The notes beneath the pieces were generated by a model. That model saw nothing but the letters and a program-made list of their open reading frames with translations, did not search any database and had not been told where the DNA came from. A DNA stretch of 64,000 bases from the NCBI GenBank assembly GCA_025736915.1, contig CP107049.1, positions 1,240,001 through 1,304,000 of the forward strand. Reading direction: 5' to 3'. Below, one piece after another: positions 1 through 9,046 of the stretch. Numbering within the stretch: position 1 is the stretch's first letter; each line of letters starts with the position of its first letter. Both the position numbers and the translations under genes were made by a program. This DNA is from Acinetobacter nosocomialis. Lineage in GTDB: Bacteria > Pseudomonadota > Gammaproteobacteria > Pseudomonadales > Moraxellaceae.

Positions 1-5
1 AGAGA

Positions 6-1310
6 TTAGAAGCTATACTTAGCCATTAAACCAATACGGTTATCTTTGTAAGATTTGCCAGCAAAAGTATCACGTTTACCGTTTACATACTCAAGACCTA
101 AATCAATTGGTTTAACAGGCGTATAGATAAAGTTAATCCATGCTTGTTGAACTTTTTCATTACCAGCTGTATATGCTTTTGCATAATCAGTGCCATCATC
201 AGCAAATTCTGCACCGTACGCTAAAGTTGAACGTAAGTTAGGTAAGATTTTATAAGTACCGCCTACTTGTACAGCAACAAACTTATTTTGCTCGATATTG
301 TTATTTACCAAAGTATAGGCAGCGTTACTACCATATAAATAGCTGCTATCACCAACTACATAAGAAACATCAGCAAAAAGCTTCAAAGGATCTGAAACTT
401 TGAAGTCTGTACCTGCAGCAATACCCCAGCCAGTTTTATTATCATCACCAAGTGATGATTTATAATTTTCAACTAAAGCACGAGCTGATGCAGAACCTTT
501 ACCCCCTGCATAACCTTGAGTGATTTTAGCAGTTAATGCAGGTAAGCTATATTTAATACTGTCGCCTGTTGCCGCAGAGGTACTATCACCTTTTTCAGCA
601 GAAACAAACAATTGTGTAGTTGGACCTAACTTGTAGCCATAACGCACTTGAGGCACACGTTTCGTACCACCACCAACGTTTGTCGAGAAATCGATCATTT
701 CTGGTGCATGAGTTGACAAGAAGTTAGATGTCGTTTGACCAAATAACCAGTCGTTATACGTTAAGTAAGCATGTCGAATACGCAATGAGCCATTTGAATC
801 TGTTGTTGAACCAGCAAAATCAACTTCGAGCTTACCGCCTACTTTAGCATCGCCAACAGGTGTATTAAAGTCTAAACCAAGACGTGTAGTTTTAGCAGTC
901 GAACGTAATTTATCTTTTGTTTTACCATCAGTCTTACTAACGTCAGCAAAGTCGTTATCCGCACCTTCGATAATGTAGTTAGCATCACCACGAACAAAAC
1001 CATAAAGGTTCACATCAGCACCAGCTTTAGATTTAAAACCTGCTAATGGAGAAGCTGGCGCAGCAACAGGCTGAGGCTGTGCTTTAACTTCAGCTAACTG
1101 TACTTGCTGTTGTTGCTGTACTTGTTGCTGTTGCTGTTGAACTTGGCGCTGTTCTTTAACTAATGCTTTTAAAGCTTCAACTTCTTGACGAAGTTTTTGA
1201 ATTTCCTCTTTTTCAGAGGTTGCCGCATTTGCCCCACTCATCATTAAAGCTGTTACTGTAATAGCTAAACTTTTAACAACAAACGATTTACGATTAAGGA
1301 ATAGATCCAT
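6..1310 (-). CDS. DcaP-like outer membrane porin
   Basis: Outer membrane beta-barrel protein of the DcaP family, trimeric porins of Acinetobacter linked to uptake of dicarboxylates and other small anionic molecules. Residues 1-29 form a signal peptide ending ...SGANA. A mature N-terminal coiled coil follows (about 32-75) containing a Gln-rich tract, then a barrel domain from about residue 95 that ends in the aromatic residue Phe (KYSF), as outer membrane proteins do. I place the start at the ATG at 1310 because GGAG (1317-1320) lies 6 nt upstream. A TTG at 1313 is in frame but only 3 nt from that site. Length is 434 aa. It appears monocistronic. Family assignment is firm; the substrate is inferred. 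Confidence 0.85.
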   Translation of the reverse strand: MDLFLNRKSFVVKSLAITVTALMMSGANAATSEKEEIQKLRQEVEALKALVKEQRQVQQQQQQVQQQQQVQLAEVKAQPQPVAAPASPLAGFKSKAGADVNLYGFVRGDANYIIEGADNDFADVSKTDGKTKDKLRSTAKTTRLGLDFNTPVGDAKVGGKLEVDFAGSTTDSNGSLRIRHAYLTYNDWLFGQTTSNFLSTHAPEMIDFSTNVGGGTKRVPQVRYGYKLGPTTQLFVSAEKGDSTSAATGDSIKYSLPALTAKITQGYAGGKGSASARALVENYKSSLGDDNKTGWGIAAGTDFKVSDPLKLFADVSYVVGDSSYLYGSNAAYTLVNNNIEQNKFVAVQVGGTYKILPNLRSTLAYGAEFADDGTDYAKAYTAGNEKVQQAWINFIYTPVKPIDLGLEYVNGKRDTFAGKSYKDNRIGLMAKYSF

Positions 1311-1852
1311 CAAAAACTCCTAAAAATATATTTTATGTTGCTTGTCCATGCCAAGTTGATTCGTGTGACCATTGAGCACAAAAAAACCAACTATCCTCCA
1401 AATTTGATTGCATTAATTTTATTACCGCAATCAAAACCAATTTTAACGCTGGGTAAGATTAAAATTCCCAAATCAAAAGAATTAAAACAGACTTTTGTTT
1501 ACAGAACTTTTACCTTGACTTCATGTTGTAACGAATCCTACACAACTCTCTTATCTTATAGAATGATTAAATCATTATTTCATTATTCTTTTTTAGACTT
1601 TAGGCTAATATACAATCTAATTAAAGATTCTTTTGCTGTCCTGATGGTTTCACATGATTTTTCTTGTTATTCGCATCCCTTTTTCTCCTTCTAGCTTCCA
1701 TTCGCTACCCAAACAAGATGGCACAATTAATAAGCCATTTGAATAGCTAAAAATATACATTTTCAAAAGAATGACTAAAGGTACAAGTACAATTTTTCAG
1801 CATGACTTAACCTGATTTAAGTCTCTTTATTTCATCAACTTAATGCCATTTT
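1311..1852. other. Intergenic region, no convincing gene
   Basis: AT-rich 540-base gap between the porin start and the 3' end of the MFS gene. An open frame crosses it on the plus strand (1335-1694), but its translation is low-complexity and resembles no family I know. A 7-bp inverted repeat (1804-1810 / 1817-1823) lies just past the MFS stop codon but lacks a T-tract. The porin promoter should lie near 1325-1370 on the minus strand; I cannot fix it. Confidence 0.5.
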
Positions 1853-3100
1853 TTATACAGTCTTTGTACCTTTCCATATGTACATAGGAATTAAAAAGAG
1901 TACTCCAACACTGACAATACATATCAAATAATGGTAATAACCAAGCGCATCTCCAATAACACCACTCAAGGTATAAAGACCACCACTTACTGTCGCCATG
2001 ACCGAAACTTGGAGAGTAAAATCAGTGCCTGCGTAGTTCTTTCGGCTGTAATGCATGACTAAGGTTAACATTACAACGAGTAGCATGGCGGCAAAGGCAT
2101 CTTCTAAAGCATTTATAGTATAAATAAGCCATGCATTTATTTTTATCTTTTGCTCATAAGCATAGGCCAAGTAAACATACGCACCTAAACTCATGATTTT
2201 TAATATTGAAAAACTAATTAATGTATTTGGTCTAGAAAAATACTTTAATACCCATCCTGCAATAAATGCCCCCACTAAAGCAGCTACAGCGCCTAGCATA
2301 GTGATGTAAACACCAATTTGGGTAAAACTTAATCCCATATCTACCATTAAGGGTTTGAGTAACGGCCCAGCTAAGCCATCTGCCACTTTAAAAGTGATGA
2401 GTACCATTAACCAAGAACGAAGTTCTTTATTTTGAGAAAAATAACTCAAATAAGCCTTAATTTTTGTGACTAAATTTGGCTGGCTAGGTTCATTAATAGA
2501 ATGAGAATTATGAAGAGGCTCTTTAAATAGTAAAACTGGTAAAGTGTTGATAAAGACTAAAGCAGCTAATAATAAAAAAGTTGGCTGCCATGATAACCAG
2601 TCTAGACACCACAGCACAGCTCCCCCACCCACGATAAAACCAAGCCGAGAGCCTACCACTTGAAAAGTATTTCCCCAATGCTGCTGATCGTGTTGCAATA
2701 AATTGACAGCTAAAGCATCGGTAGCAATATCTTGTGTTGCGCCTGTTAAGTTCATAAATAACAGTGCTATAAAGAACATAAGTAGGTAAACAGGCTGATC
2801 TAAAGCCTGAATCGGGAAAAAAGATAAAATACAAAGTACGCCCACCGTCAGAAACTGGGTAGGTAAAATCCAGCTACGATAGTGTCCTAAGCGTGAAATC
2901 GCATGTCGATCGACCCACGGTGCCCAAAATATTTTGATTGACCAAGGCAACATGAGCAACCCAAAACCACCAATATGGGCAAGTGATACACCTTGAGCTC
3001 TTAATATTACAGGCAAAGCATGGGTCATAAACCCCACAGGTAAGCCTTGTGCCCAATATAAGGAAAATAGCAAAAGATAAAGATTTTGCTGTCGGAACAT
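1853..3100 (-). CDS. MFS transporter, AmpG/PAT (RhtX/FptX-like) type
   Basis: Inner membrane permease of about 415 aa with roughly 12 hydrophobic segments. The N-terminus (SLYWAQGLPVGF) and the following segment with an ALPVILRAQG motif and LPWSIKIFWAPWVDR are typical of the peptide/acetyl-CoA/drug transporter branch, which includes AmpG (muropeptide import) and the RhtX/FptX siderophore permeases. The length fits FptX-like proteins better than the longer AmpG forms, but no siderophore genes are nearby, so the substrate is open. The ATG at 3100 has TAGGT upstream. It is divergent from the acyltransferase at 3228 with about 127 bases between them. Confidence 0.75.
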   Translation of the reverse strand: MFRQQNLYLLLFSLYWAQGLPVGFMTHALPVILRAQGVSLAHIGGFGLLMLPWSIKIFWAPWVDRHAISRLGHYRSWILPTQFLTVGVLCILSFFPIQALDQPVYLLMFFIALLFMNLTGATQDIATDALAVNLLQHDQQHWGNTFQVVGSRLGFIVGGGAVLWCLDWLSWQPTFLLLAALVFINTLPVLLFKEPLHNSHSINEPSQPNLVTKIKAYLSYFSQNKELRSWLMVLITFKVADGLAGPLLKPLMVDMGLSFTQIGVYITMLGAVAALVGAFIAGWVLKYFSRPNTLISFSILKIMSLGAYVYLAYAYEQKIKINAWLIYTINALEDAFAAMLLVVMLTLVMHYSRKNYAGTDFTLQVSVMATVSGGLYTLSGVIGDALGYYHYLICIVSVGVLFLIPMYIWKGTKTV

Positions 3101-3227
3101 ATATACCTACTTTTATTTCTTTATGCGGTAATAACATGAAATACCATGCGTGGCCTTACATTTTGCCAATGAAGCACAGATTTCAAAAGATTAAGATAAA
3201 ACAAAGGATGATTTAAAACTTAAAAAT

Positions 3228-3854
3228 ATGGAACAACATTTTCCCAATCTACCGTCTCAGGTTCCTCAACGTGGTAATGCTTTAAGTCGAGCATTATTTA
3301 AGAAACTTTTTTTGGCTCAAGGCTGGACCATAGAAGGTGAAGTTCCCAACTTTCCTAAAGCAGTAGCCATTATTTCTCCCCATACATCTAACATTGATGG
3401 TTGGTATGGTTTTCTTGCTATTTTTGGACTCGGTATTCAAATTACGGTATTGGGTAAAGACAGTTTATTTAAGCCACCGTTTAAACGCGCTCTAGATTGG
3501 GCAGGTGTTATTCCTGTAAAACGTGACTCTGCTAATGGTCTGACTGAACAAGTGGTTGCCACTATTCAGCACTATGACAAAATCTGGATTGGCATGGCGC
3601 CTGAAGGCACACGTAAGAAAGCAAAAAAAATGAAGAGTGGCTTTTACCATATTGCTGCAAAAGCCAATATTCCGATTGTAATGTTTTCTTTTGATTATGA
3701 TCGCAAGACGATTCATTGCTTAGACTATTTAATACCTAGTGGAAACTATGAGGAAGATCTCGCCAAGATTTTTGAGCGCTATAAAGGAAAAATATCACCT
3801 AAAAATCGTAATTGGCTTGCGGAACCTTTACAAAATCTTGTGAAAAAAACCTAG
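3228..3854 (+). CDS. PlsC-family 1-acyl-glycerol-phosphate acyltransferase-like protein
   Basis: Short (208 aa) acyltransferase of the LPLAT superfamily. The catalytic HX4D motif is at H52-D57 (HTSNID) and the glycerol-phosphate-binding PEGTR motif at 125-129, followed by a Lys/Arg-rich stretch. It would transfer acyl groups to a lysophospholipid or related acceptor at the inner membrane. There is no long N-terminal membrane segment, so it is of the compact type often annotated simply as 'acyltransferase'. The ribosome binding site at the ATG is weak. A patatin lipoprotein gene follows 67 bases downstream on the same strand, so joint expression and a role in phospholipid turnover are plausible. 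Housekeeping PlsC would be a separate, longer gene. Confidence 0.82.
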   Translation: MEQHFPNLPSQVPQRGNALSRALFKKLFLAQGWTIEGEVPNFPKAVAIISPHTSNIDGWYGFLAIFGLGIQITVLGKDSLFKPPFKRALDWAGVIPVKRDSANGLTEQVVATIQHYDKIWIGMAPEGTRKKAKKMKSGFYHIAAKANIPIVMFSFDYDRKTIHCLDYLIPSGNYEEDLAKIFERYKGKISPKNRNWLAEPLQNLVKKT

Positions 3855-3921
3855 CAAAAATTAAACGAATCTGGTCTGATGGGCCATCTTAATTTATCTT
3901 GCCATAGATTGTTTTTTAAAG

Positions 3922-4839
3922 ATGAAAATTGCTCAATTTGCCAGTATCGGATTTATCTCTTTAGCCCTATTCGGCTGTGATAAATTCAGCAAAACACCAA
4001 CACCGACCACTTCAGTTAAAGCACGCGAACCAGTAATCGCACTTGCCTTAGGTGGCGGTGGAGCAAAAGGATTTTCACATATTGGTGTTATCAAGGTTTT
4101 AGAATCACATGGTATTAAACCTAAAATTGTTACAGGTACAAGTGCCGGCAGTTTTGTAGGAAGTATCTACGCCAGCGGACAAACACCTTATCAGCTCCAA
4201 AATCTTGCACTTAAATTGCAAGAATCTGATATTCGTGATTTAACCCTGAATCGCCAAGGTATTATTCTTGGGCAAAAGCTACAGGACTACGTGAACCGTA
4301 ATGTGGGTAACAAGCCTATTGAGAAATTCCCAATTCGTTTTGCAGCAGTAGCAACCCGTCTTGATAATGGTCAAAAAGCTGACTTTATTAAAGGTAATGC
4401 AGGTCAAGCTGTACGCGCGTCTTGTAGTATTCCAAACGTATTTGTACCTGCCACTATTGGTAATCAAAAATACGTAGATGGTGGTTTAGTGAGCCCAATT
4501 CCTGTAAAAACAGCACGTGATATGGGTGCCGATATTGTGATTGCGGTTGATATTTCAGCGCGTCCAGCAGGTAATCGCCCAGCGAATATGTGGGGTTTAC
4601 TTGATCAAACCATTAATATTATGGGGCAACAAAGTATTAATGAAGAGTTAAAGCAAGCCAATGTAGTGATCCAGCCTAAAGTTGGGCACTTAGGTACACT
4701 CGATTTAAAATCAAGCAATGAAGCTATTTTAGAAGGTGAAAAAGCTGCTCAAGCACAAATACGTCAAGTTGAAACTGCAATTGCGAATTTCAAAAAATCA
4801 CCAGCCGCATTTAAGCCAGCACCACGTCCTAAATTTTAA
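3922..4839 (+). CDS. Patatin-like phospholipase lipoprotein (RssA-like)
   Basis: Predicted lipoprotein acyl hydrolase. The signal peptide ends in a lipobox (LALFG-C19). The patatin domain starts near residue 38 with the Gly-rich oxyanion loop (GGGGAKG, 44-50), the nucleophile elbow GTSAG with Ser74, and the catalytic Asp186 in a DGG motif. The Ser-Asp dyad is therefore complete. It would act on phospholipids or lysophospholipids in the envelope. The C-terminal 50 residues are Ala/Lys-rich and poorly conserved. It is clearly paralogous to the lipoprotein at 42923-43894. It may be cotranscribed with the acyltransferase upstream. Confidence 0.85.
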   Translation: MKIAQFASIGFISLALFGCDKFSKTPTPTTSVKAREPVIALALGGGGAKGFSHIGVIKVLESHGIKPKIVTGTSAGSFVGSIYASGQTPYQLQNLALKLQESDIRDLTLNRQGIILGQKLQDYVNRNVGNKPIEKFPIRFAAVATRLDNGQKADFIKGNAGQAVRASCSIPNVFVPATIGNQKYVDGGLVSPIPVKTARDMGADIVIAVDISARPAGNRPANMWGLLDQTINIMGQQSINEELKQANVVIQPKVGHLGTLDLKSSNEAILEGEKAAQAQIRQVETAIANFKKSPAAFKPAPRPKF

Positions 4840-4944
4840 TTGAGGTGGTTTTTTTCTATCCACACCTACCATCATCTGCTACAGTGGTAAAAGTGATATG
4901 AGATCACTTTTACCCATCATAAAGATATATAAAAGAGCAGATCT

Positions 4945-5406
4945 ATGGAGTTTGTTGTAGAACCTTGGCACTGGTTTGTATTGGGTATCTTACTTATTCT
5001 TTCTGAGCTGATTATCCCTGCTTTTGCCGCTCTCTGGTTTGGTATTGCAGCCATTATGGTTTGCTTTCTCTATTGGCTATTTCCAGATATTAGCCTGACA
5101 ACACAAATTGTATTGTGGATTATTTTATCGGTGCTATGCACTATTCTTTGGTTCAAATTTATTAAACCATTGTCGATTGATAAAACTAAAGCGGGTTTAC
5201 CTCGTGAAGCCACCATTGGGCAAATTGGTATGGTGATTCAAACCGAACTCGCTCATGACCAAATTATTGTTCGTTTCCCTATGCCTATTTTAGGGGCCGA
5301 TGAATGGAACTGTCGAAGCACCACCCCTGTGAAAGTTGGTGATCGGGTTCGAGTCATTGATATTTCGGGTAATGACTTAATCGTTCAGCCCCACAGTACT
5401 TCATAA
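4945..5406 (+). CDS. NfeD family membrane protein
   Basis: Membrane protein of 153 aa: two or three hydrophobic segments in the first 75 residues, then a soluble OB-fold domain (about 85-150) of the NfeD C-terminal type ending in a VGDRVRVIDISGNDLIVQP-like strand pattern. NfeD proteins partner with SPFH/stomatin-like proteins in membrane microdomains. The next gene, 28 bases downstream, is exactly such a protein, so the two form a conserved operon. It is the short NfeD form without the ClpP-like protease domain. The ATG follows an AAGAG ribosome binding site. Confidence 0.88.
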   Translation: MEFVVEPWHWFVLGILLILSELIIPAFAALWFGIAAIMVCFLYWLFPDISLTTQIVLWIILSVLCTILWFKFIKPLSIDKTKAGLPREATIGQIGMVIQTELAHDQIIVRFPMPILGADEWNCRSTTPVKVGDRVRVIDISGNDLIVQPHSTS

Positions 5407-5434
5407 ACATTAAAGATAAAGAGAGGTTATTTTC

Positions 5435-6289
5435 ATGCCAGTTGGTACCATTATTGTTTTAGCCTTTTTGGCTTTTGTTGCAGTCACCATTTTTAAAGGG
5501 GTACGTATTGTTCCTCAAGGTTATAAATGGATTGTTCAGCGTTTAGGGAAATATCATTCTACGCTTAATCCGGGGCTTAACTTCGTTATTCCTTATATTG
5601 ATGACGTAGCTTATAAAGTCACCACTAAAGATATTGTGCTTGATATTCCGTCTCAAGAAGTGATTACCCGTGACAATGCTGTATTACTTATGAATGCAGT
5701 AGCCTATATCAACTTGACTACTCCAGAAAAAGCTGTGTACGGCATTGAAAACTATACTTGGGCAATTCAAAACCTTGTACAAACTTCACTACGTTCAATT
5801 GTCGGTGAAATGGATCTAGATGATGCTTTATCATCTCGAGATCACATTAAAGCGAAGCTCAAAGCTGCGATTTCTGATGATATTTCAGATTGGGGTATCA
5901 CTTTAAAAACCGTAGAAATTCAAGATATTCAGCCATCTTCAACCATGCAAGCTGCTATGGAAGCGCAAGCTGCTGCTGAACGTCAACGTCGTGCCACAGT
6001 AACCAGAGCTGACGGTGAGAAACAAGCTGCAATTTTAGAAGCTGATGGGCGTTTAGAAGCATCCCGCCGTGATGCAGAAGCACAAGTTGTCTTAGCAGAA
6101 GCATCTCAAAAAGCGATTGAAATGGTAACAAGCGCAGTGGGTGATAAAGAAACACCTGTTGCTTACCTGCTAGGTGAACAGTACGTTAAAGCAATGCAAG
6201 AGATGGCGAAATCAAGCAATGCCAAAACTGTTGTGTTACCTGCCGATGTTTTAAATACAATTCGTGGCATTATGGGAAAGCATAATTAA
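5435..6289 (+). CDS. SPFH/band 7 (stomatin/QmcA-like) membrane protein
   Basis: One N-terminal transmembrane segment (about 3-22) is followed by an SPFH/band 7 domain (GVRIVPQGYKWIVQRLGKY onward, about 22-190). A long Ala/Glu-rich coiled coil (about 175-235) follows, with repeated AQAAAERQRRA and ADGEKQAAILEADG segments. It is the partner of the NfeD protein encoded just upstream; such pairs scaffold membrane domains and influence membrane protein quality control. The start ATG is preceded by AGAGAGG. A bidirectional terminator follows at 6319-6348. Length (284 aa) fits QmcA/YbbK proteins. Confidence 0.9.
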   Translation: MPVGTIIVLAFLAFVAVTIFKGVRIVPQGYKWIVQRLGKYHSTLNPGLNFVIPYIDDVAYKVTTKDIVLDIPSQEVITRDNAVLLMNAVAYINLTTPEKAVYGIENYTWAIQNLVQTSLRSIVGEMDLDDALSSRDHIKAKLKAAISDDISDWGITLKTVEIQDIQPSSTMQAAMEAQAAAERQRRATVTRADGEKQAAILEADGRLEASRRDAEAQVVLAEASQKAIEMVTSAVGDKETPVAYLLGEQYVKAMQEMAKSSNAKTVVLPADVLNTIRGIMGKHN

Positions 6290-6318
6290 TTTAATTGCTT
6301 CAAATAAGTCATTGAAAT

Positions 6319-6348
6319 AAAAACGGCGACAATCATGTCGCCGTTTTT
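6319..6348. terminator. Bidirectional intrinsic terminator between SPFH and YjbR genes
   Basis: A 12-bp perfect stem (6319-6330 with 6337-6348), GC-rich at its core, is flanked by A- and T-tracts. It sits between two convergent genes and can serve both. Confidence 0.9.
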
Positions 6349-6358
6349 ATATTAAGTA

Positions 6359-6727
6359 TTATTGGTTATTTAATCTTTTCTGATCTTTCAAAGGGAGCTT
6401 TTTTACAACCAAGTCATAAGAATCTCGAATCAAGTCTTGAAGTAAATCCCGAGTTAAGTTTTTATGGGGAGTAATGGAAATCCAGTGCTTTTTATTCATG
6501 TGGTAACCCGGAATAATAAAAGAATAAAGTTCCTGATATTCCTGACTTTTGTAAGGGTCACATTTGACATTAATCATTTTTACGCCAGACACTTCTACTG
6601 TCAGCATAAACATTTTTTCTAAAATTTTAAAAACTTCATACTCTGGACCAAATGGATGAGTTTGCTCACTAAAAGGAAGATTACGCGCAATCTCTATCGC
6701 AACTTGATGGAGCTGATCACCATTCAC
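6359..6727 (-). CDS. MmcQ/YjbR family protein
   Basis: Small (122 aa) CyaY-like-fold protein of the MmcQ/YjbR family, often called DNA-binding although the biochemical role is unsettled. Seen features are the N-terminal helix ending FSEQTHPFGPEYEVFKI, the central strand MINVKCDP, and the HMNKKHWISI segment with the family's His-x-x-Lys-x-His-Trp pattern. The start is a GTG at 6727 preceded at ideal spacing by AAGGAG (6734-6739). The neighbours are unrelated in function. Confidence 0.82.
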   Translation of the reverse strand: MNGDQLHQVAIEIARNLPFSEQTHPFGPEYEVFKILEKMFMLTVEVSGVKMINVKCDPYKSQEYQELYSFIIPGYHMNKKHWISITPHKNLTRDLLQDLIRDSYDLVVKKLPLKDQKRLNNQ

Positions 6728-6786
6728 TTTTATCTCCTTTATTCATTGAATATGAATACAAGCAGGATTATTAATTTGATTTTATA

Positions 6787-7698
6787 TTAGTTGGTACGGG
6801 CCAAAAGGAATTGTGAAATCTCAACTAATTCTTTTGCATTTTCACCAAAATGCGCTAAAGCCTCAAAAGCTTGGTCATGCAACTCTTTTGCATAAACCTG
6901 TGCTTGCTCAAGTCCCATTAAAGCAGGATAAGTCGACTTTTGTACTTGTTCATCCTTACCCGCAGTTTTACCTAAAGTTTCAGTGCTTGAGATAATGTCC
7001 AAAATATCGTCTTGTACCTGAAAAGCCAACCCAATCGCTTGTCCGTATTGGCGCAATTTTGGAATTGCCTGATCTGTTCCAGAGAAAATTGTCACTGCAC
7101 CCATCATAATGGCAGCCTGAATAAGCGCTCCCGTTTTATTACGGTGGATATTTTCTAGTTCGTCTTGAGAAATTTGTTTAGCTTCGGCTTGCAAGTCTAA
7201 AACCTGCCCACAAACCATTTTAGAGCTGGCTGTTGCTAAAATTTGAATTTGCTTTAATACAATTGCAGCATCAGTTCCCTGCCCTTGTTCATCAAACAAA
7301 CGGCTACCTAAAACTTCAAAAGCCATCGATTGTAAAATATCGCCTGCAAGTAAAGCGGTATCTTCACCAAATGCTACATGGCAAGTTGGCTGACCACGAC
7401 GAAGCAAATCATTGTCCATACAAGGCAAGTCATCATGCGCTAGCGAGTAACAATGAATAAGTTCAACTGCAACCGCAGCACGGCGAGCCGCAGCAAAATT
7501 TGGATTATCTTGCAAAGAAGCTGTGGCGTAACACAACGCTGGACGAACACGTTTTCCACCAAGCATAACTGCATGGTGTACTGCGCTTTTTAAAGGTTCA
7601 GGAATTGAAAATGCGGCGAGTGTCGTCAATAAATCTTGTTGAATACGTTGTTGAGCTTGTTTTAAAACATCCGCATTAACTTGAGAGAGTGATGACAC
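6787..7698 (-). CDS. ispA: Farnesyl diphosphate synthase (polyprenyl synthetase)
   Basis: Makes C15 farnesyl diphosphate by adding two isopentenyl diphosphates to DMAPP; it feeds undecaprenyl phosphate and quinone synthesis in the cytosol. GKR (48-50) binds IPP. The first Asp-rich motif is the bacterial DDxxxxD type (D89, D90, D95), and the second is QDDILD in FQVQDDILD. Length 303 aa fits IspA rather than the longer octaprenyl synthases. The start is a GTG at 7698 with GAGG 5 nt upstream. No xseB or dxs neighbour is present, unlike in enterobacteria. UppP, which recycles undecaprenyl diphosphate, lies about 10 kb away in this window. Confidence 0.92.
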   Translation of the reverse strand: MSSLSQVNADVLKQAQQRIQQDLLTTLAAFSIPEPLKSAVHHAVMLGGKRVRPALCYATASLQDNPNFAAARRAAVAVELIHCYSLAHDDLPCMDNDLLRRGQPTCHVAFGEDTALLAGDILQSMAFEVLGSRLFDEQGQGTDAAIVLKQIQILATASSKMVCGQVLDLQAEAKQISQDELENIHRNKTGALIQAAIMMGAVTIFSGTDQAIPKLRQYGQAIGLAFQVQDDILDIISSTETLGKTAGKDEQVQKSTYPALMGLEQAQVYAKELHDQAFEALAHFGENAKELVEISQFLLARTN

Positions 7699-7813
7699 AG
7701 TCGCCTCGTAAAATCAGTAGAGAAATTTTATTAAATGTTATGAAACATTCGTGTGTTACATCATACACGATTCGCTGTGAAAAGTGCGTGATGAGTTATG
7801 GATGTCACATGCA

Positions 7814-7844
7814 AAAGAGCCTCTCTATAGTAGAGAGGCTCTTT
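7814..7844 (-). terminator. Intrinsic terminator after prpF
   Basis: A 14-bp perfect stem (7814-7827 with 7831-7844) with a 3-nt loop lies 14 bases past the prpF stop codon; reading on the minus strand it ends in a T-tract. Confidence 0.85.
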
Positions 7845-7858
7845 CATTAAAATAACTT

Positions 7859-9046
7859 TTAGAAACTGTCGCCCGGAACTCGAACCCAGCCTTCCATTAA
7901 GACACGTGCACTACGGCTCATAATGGCTTTTTTAACCACCCATTGGCCATTTGTAAGTTCAGCTTGAGCACCAACACGTAATGTTCCAGAAGGATGTCCA
8001 AAACGCACTGCTTCACGCTCTCCACCCCCAGCTGCTAAATTTACCAATGTGCCCGGAATAGCAGCTGCCGTACCAATTGCTACCGCTGCTGTTCCCATCA
8101 TGGCATGGTGTAATTTACCCATCGACAAAGCACGAACCAGTAAGTCGACATCATTTTCTGAAACATTCTTACCACTAGATGCCGTATAGTTTTTCGGTTT
8201 AGAGACAAAAGCAATTTTTGGTGTGTGCTGACGCGCAGCTGCTTCTGAAATATCTTTAATTAAACCCATCTGAACTGCACCATACGCACGAATTTTTTCA
8301 AAACGTGCCAGCGCAGTTGCATCACTATTGATATGATCTTGCAACTCTGTACCTTGGTATCCTAAATCTTCTGCATTTAAAAAAATGGTTGGAATACCTG
8401 CATTAATAAATGTCGCTTGGAAACGACCAATATCAGGAACATCTAGTTGGTCAACAACATTCCCTGTTGGGAACATATCGCCGCCTTCTTCACCATCATC
8501 GGCAGGATCTAAGAACTCAATTTGAACTTCAGCGGCAGGGAAAGTCACCCCATCTAGTTCAAAGTCACCAGTTTCTTGAACTTGACCATTGGTAATAGGC
8601 ACATGTGCAATAATGGTTTTCTGAATATTTTTTTGCCAGATTCGAACCGTGCATAGGCCATTTTCTGGAATACGATCTGCATCAACCAAACCATTTGAAA
8701 TCGCAAATGAGCCAACCGCAGCAGTTAAATTACCGCAGTTACCGCTCCAGTCCACAAAAGGCTGATCAATTGAAACCTGCCCAAACAAATAGTCGACATC
8801 ATGATCTGGCTGGGTGCTTTTAGCCAGAATAACGGTTTTACTCGTACTTGAAGTGGCTCCACCCATTCCATCAATTTGCTTTCCATAAGGGTCTGGGCTA
8901 CCAATGACACGTAGTAAGAGTTGATCTCTTGCTTGACCTGCCACCTGAGCTCTTTCCGGCAAATCATCAAGTTTAAAAAATACACCTTTACTGGTTCCAC
9001 CACGCATGTAAGTTGCTGGAATTTTAATTTGCGGTACTGAGCTCAT
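7859..9046 (-). CDS. prpF: 2-methylaconitate cis-trans isomerase PrpF
   Basis: Converts the 2-methylaconitate made by the AcnD-type dehydratase into the cis-isomer used in the methylcitrate cycle of propionate breakdown. The protein matches the PrpF pattern along its length: ATYMRGGTSKGVFF near the N-terminus, a GSPDPYGKQIDGMGGATSS loop, DWSGNCGN carrying a conserved Cys, and the C-terminal GTAAAIPGTLVNLAAGGG. I place the start at the ATG at 9046 (395 aa) with AAGGA upstream; a TTG at 9085 adds 13 residues that homologues lack as far as I recall. No prpB, prpC or acnD lies beside it, so this is an isolated copy. A DUF453 tautomerase on another tricarboxylate cannot be excluded. Confidence 0.88.
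   Translation of the reverse strand: MSSVPQIKIPATYMRGGTSKGVFFKLDDLPERAQVAGQARDQLLLRVIGSPDPYGKQIDGMGGATSSTSKTVILAKSTQPDHDVDYLFGQVSIDQPFVDWSGNCGNLTAAVGSFAISNGLVDADRIPENGLCTVRIWQKNIQKTIIAHVPITNGQVQETGDFELDGVTFPAAEVQIEFLDPADDGEEGGDMFPTGNVVDQLDVPDIGRFQATFINAGIPTIFLNAEDLGYQGTELQDHINSDATALARFEKIRAYGAVQMGLIKDISEAAARQHTPKIAFVSKPKNYTASSGKNVSENDVDLLVRALSMGKLHHAMMGTAAVAIGTAAAIPGTLVNLAAGGGEREAVRFGHPSGTLRVGAQAELTNGQWVVKKAIMSRSARVLMEGWVRVPGDSF

Noticed and set aside
1335..1694. 119-codon plus-strand open frame in the gap after the porin
   Set aside because: Low-complexity translation with no family resemblance, no ribosome binding site, and AT-rich surroundings; looks like a chance frame.
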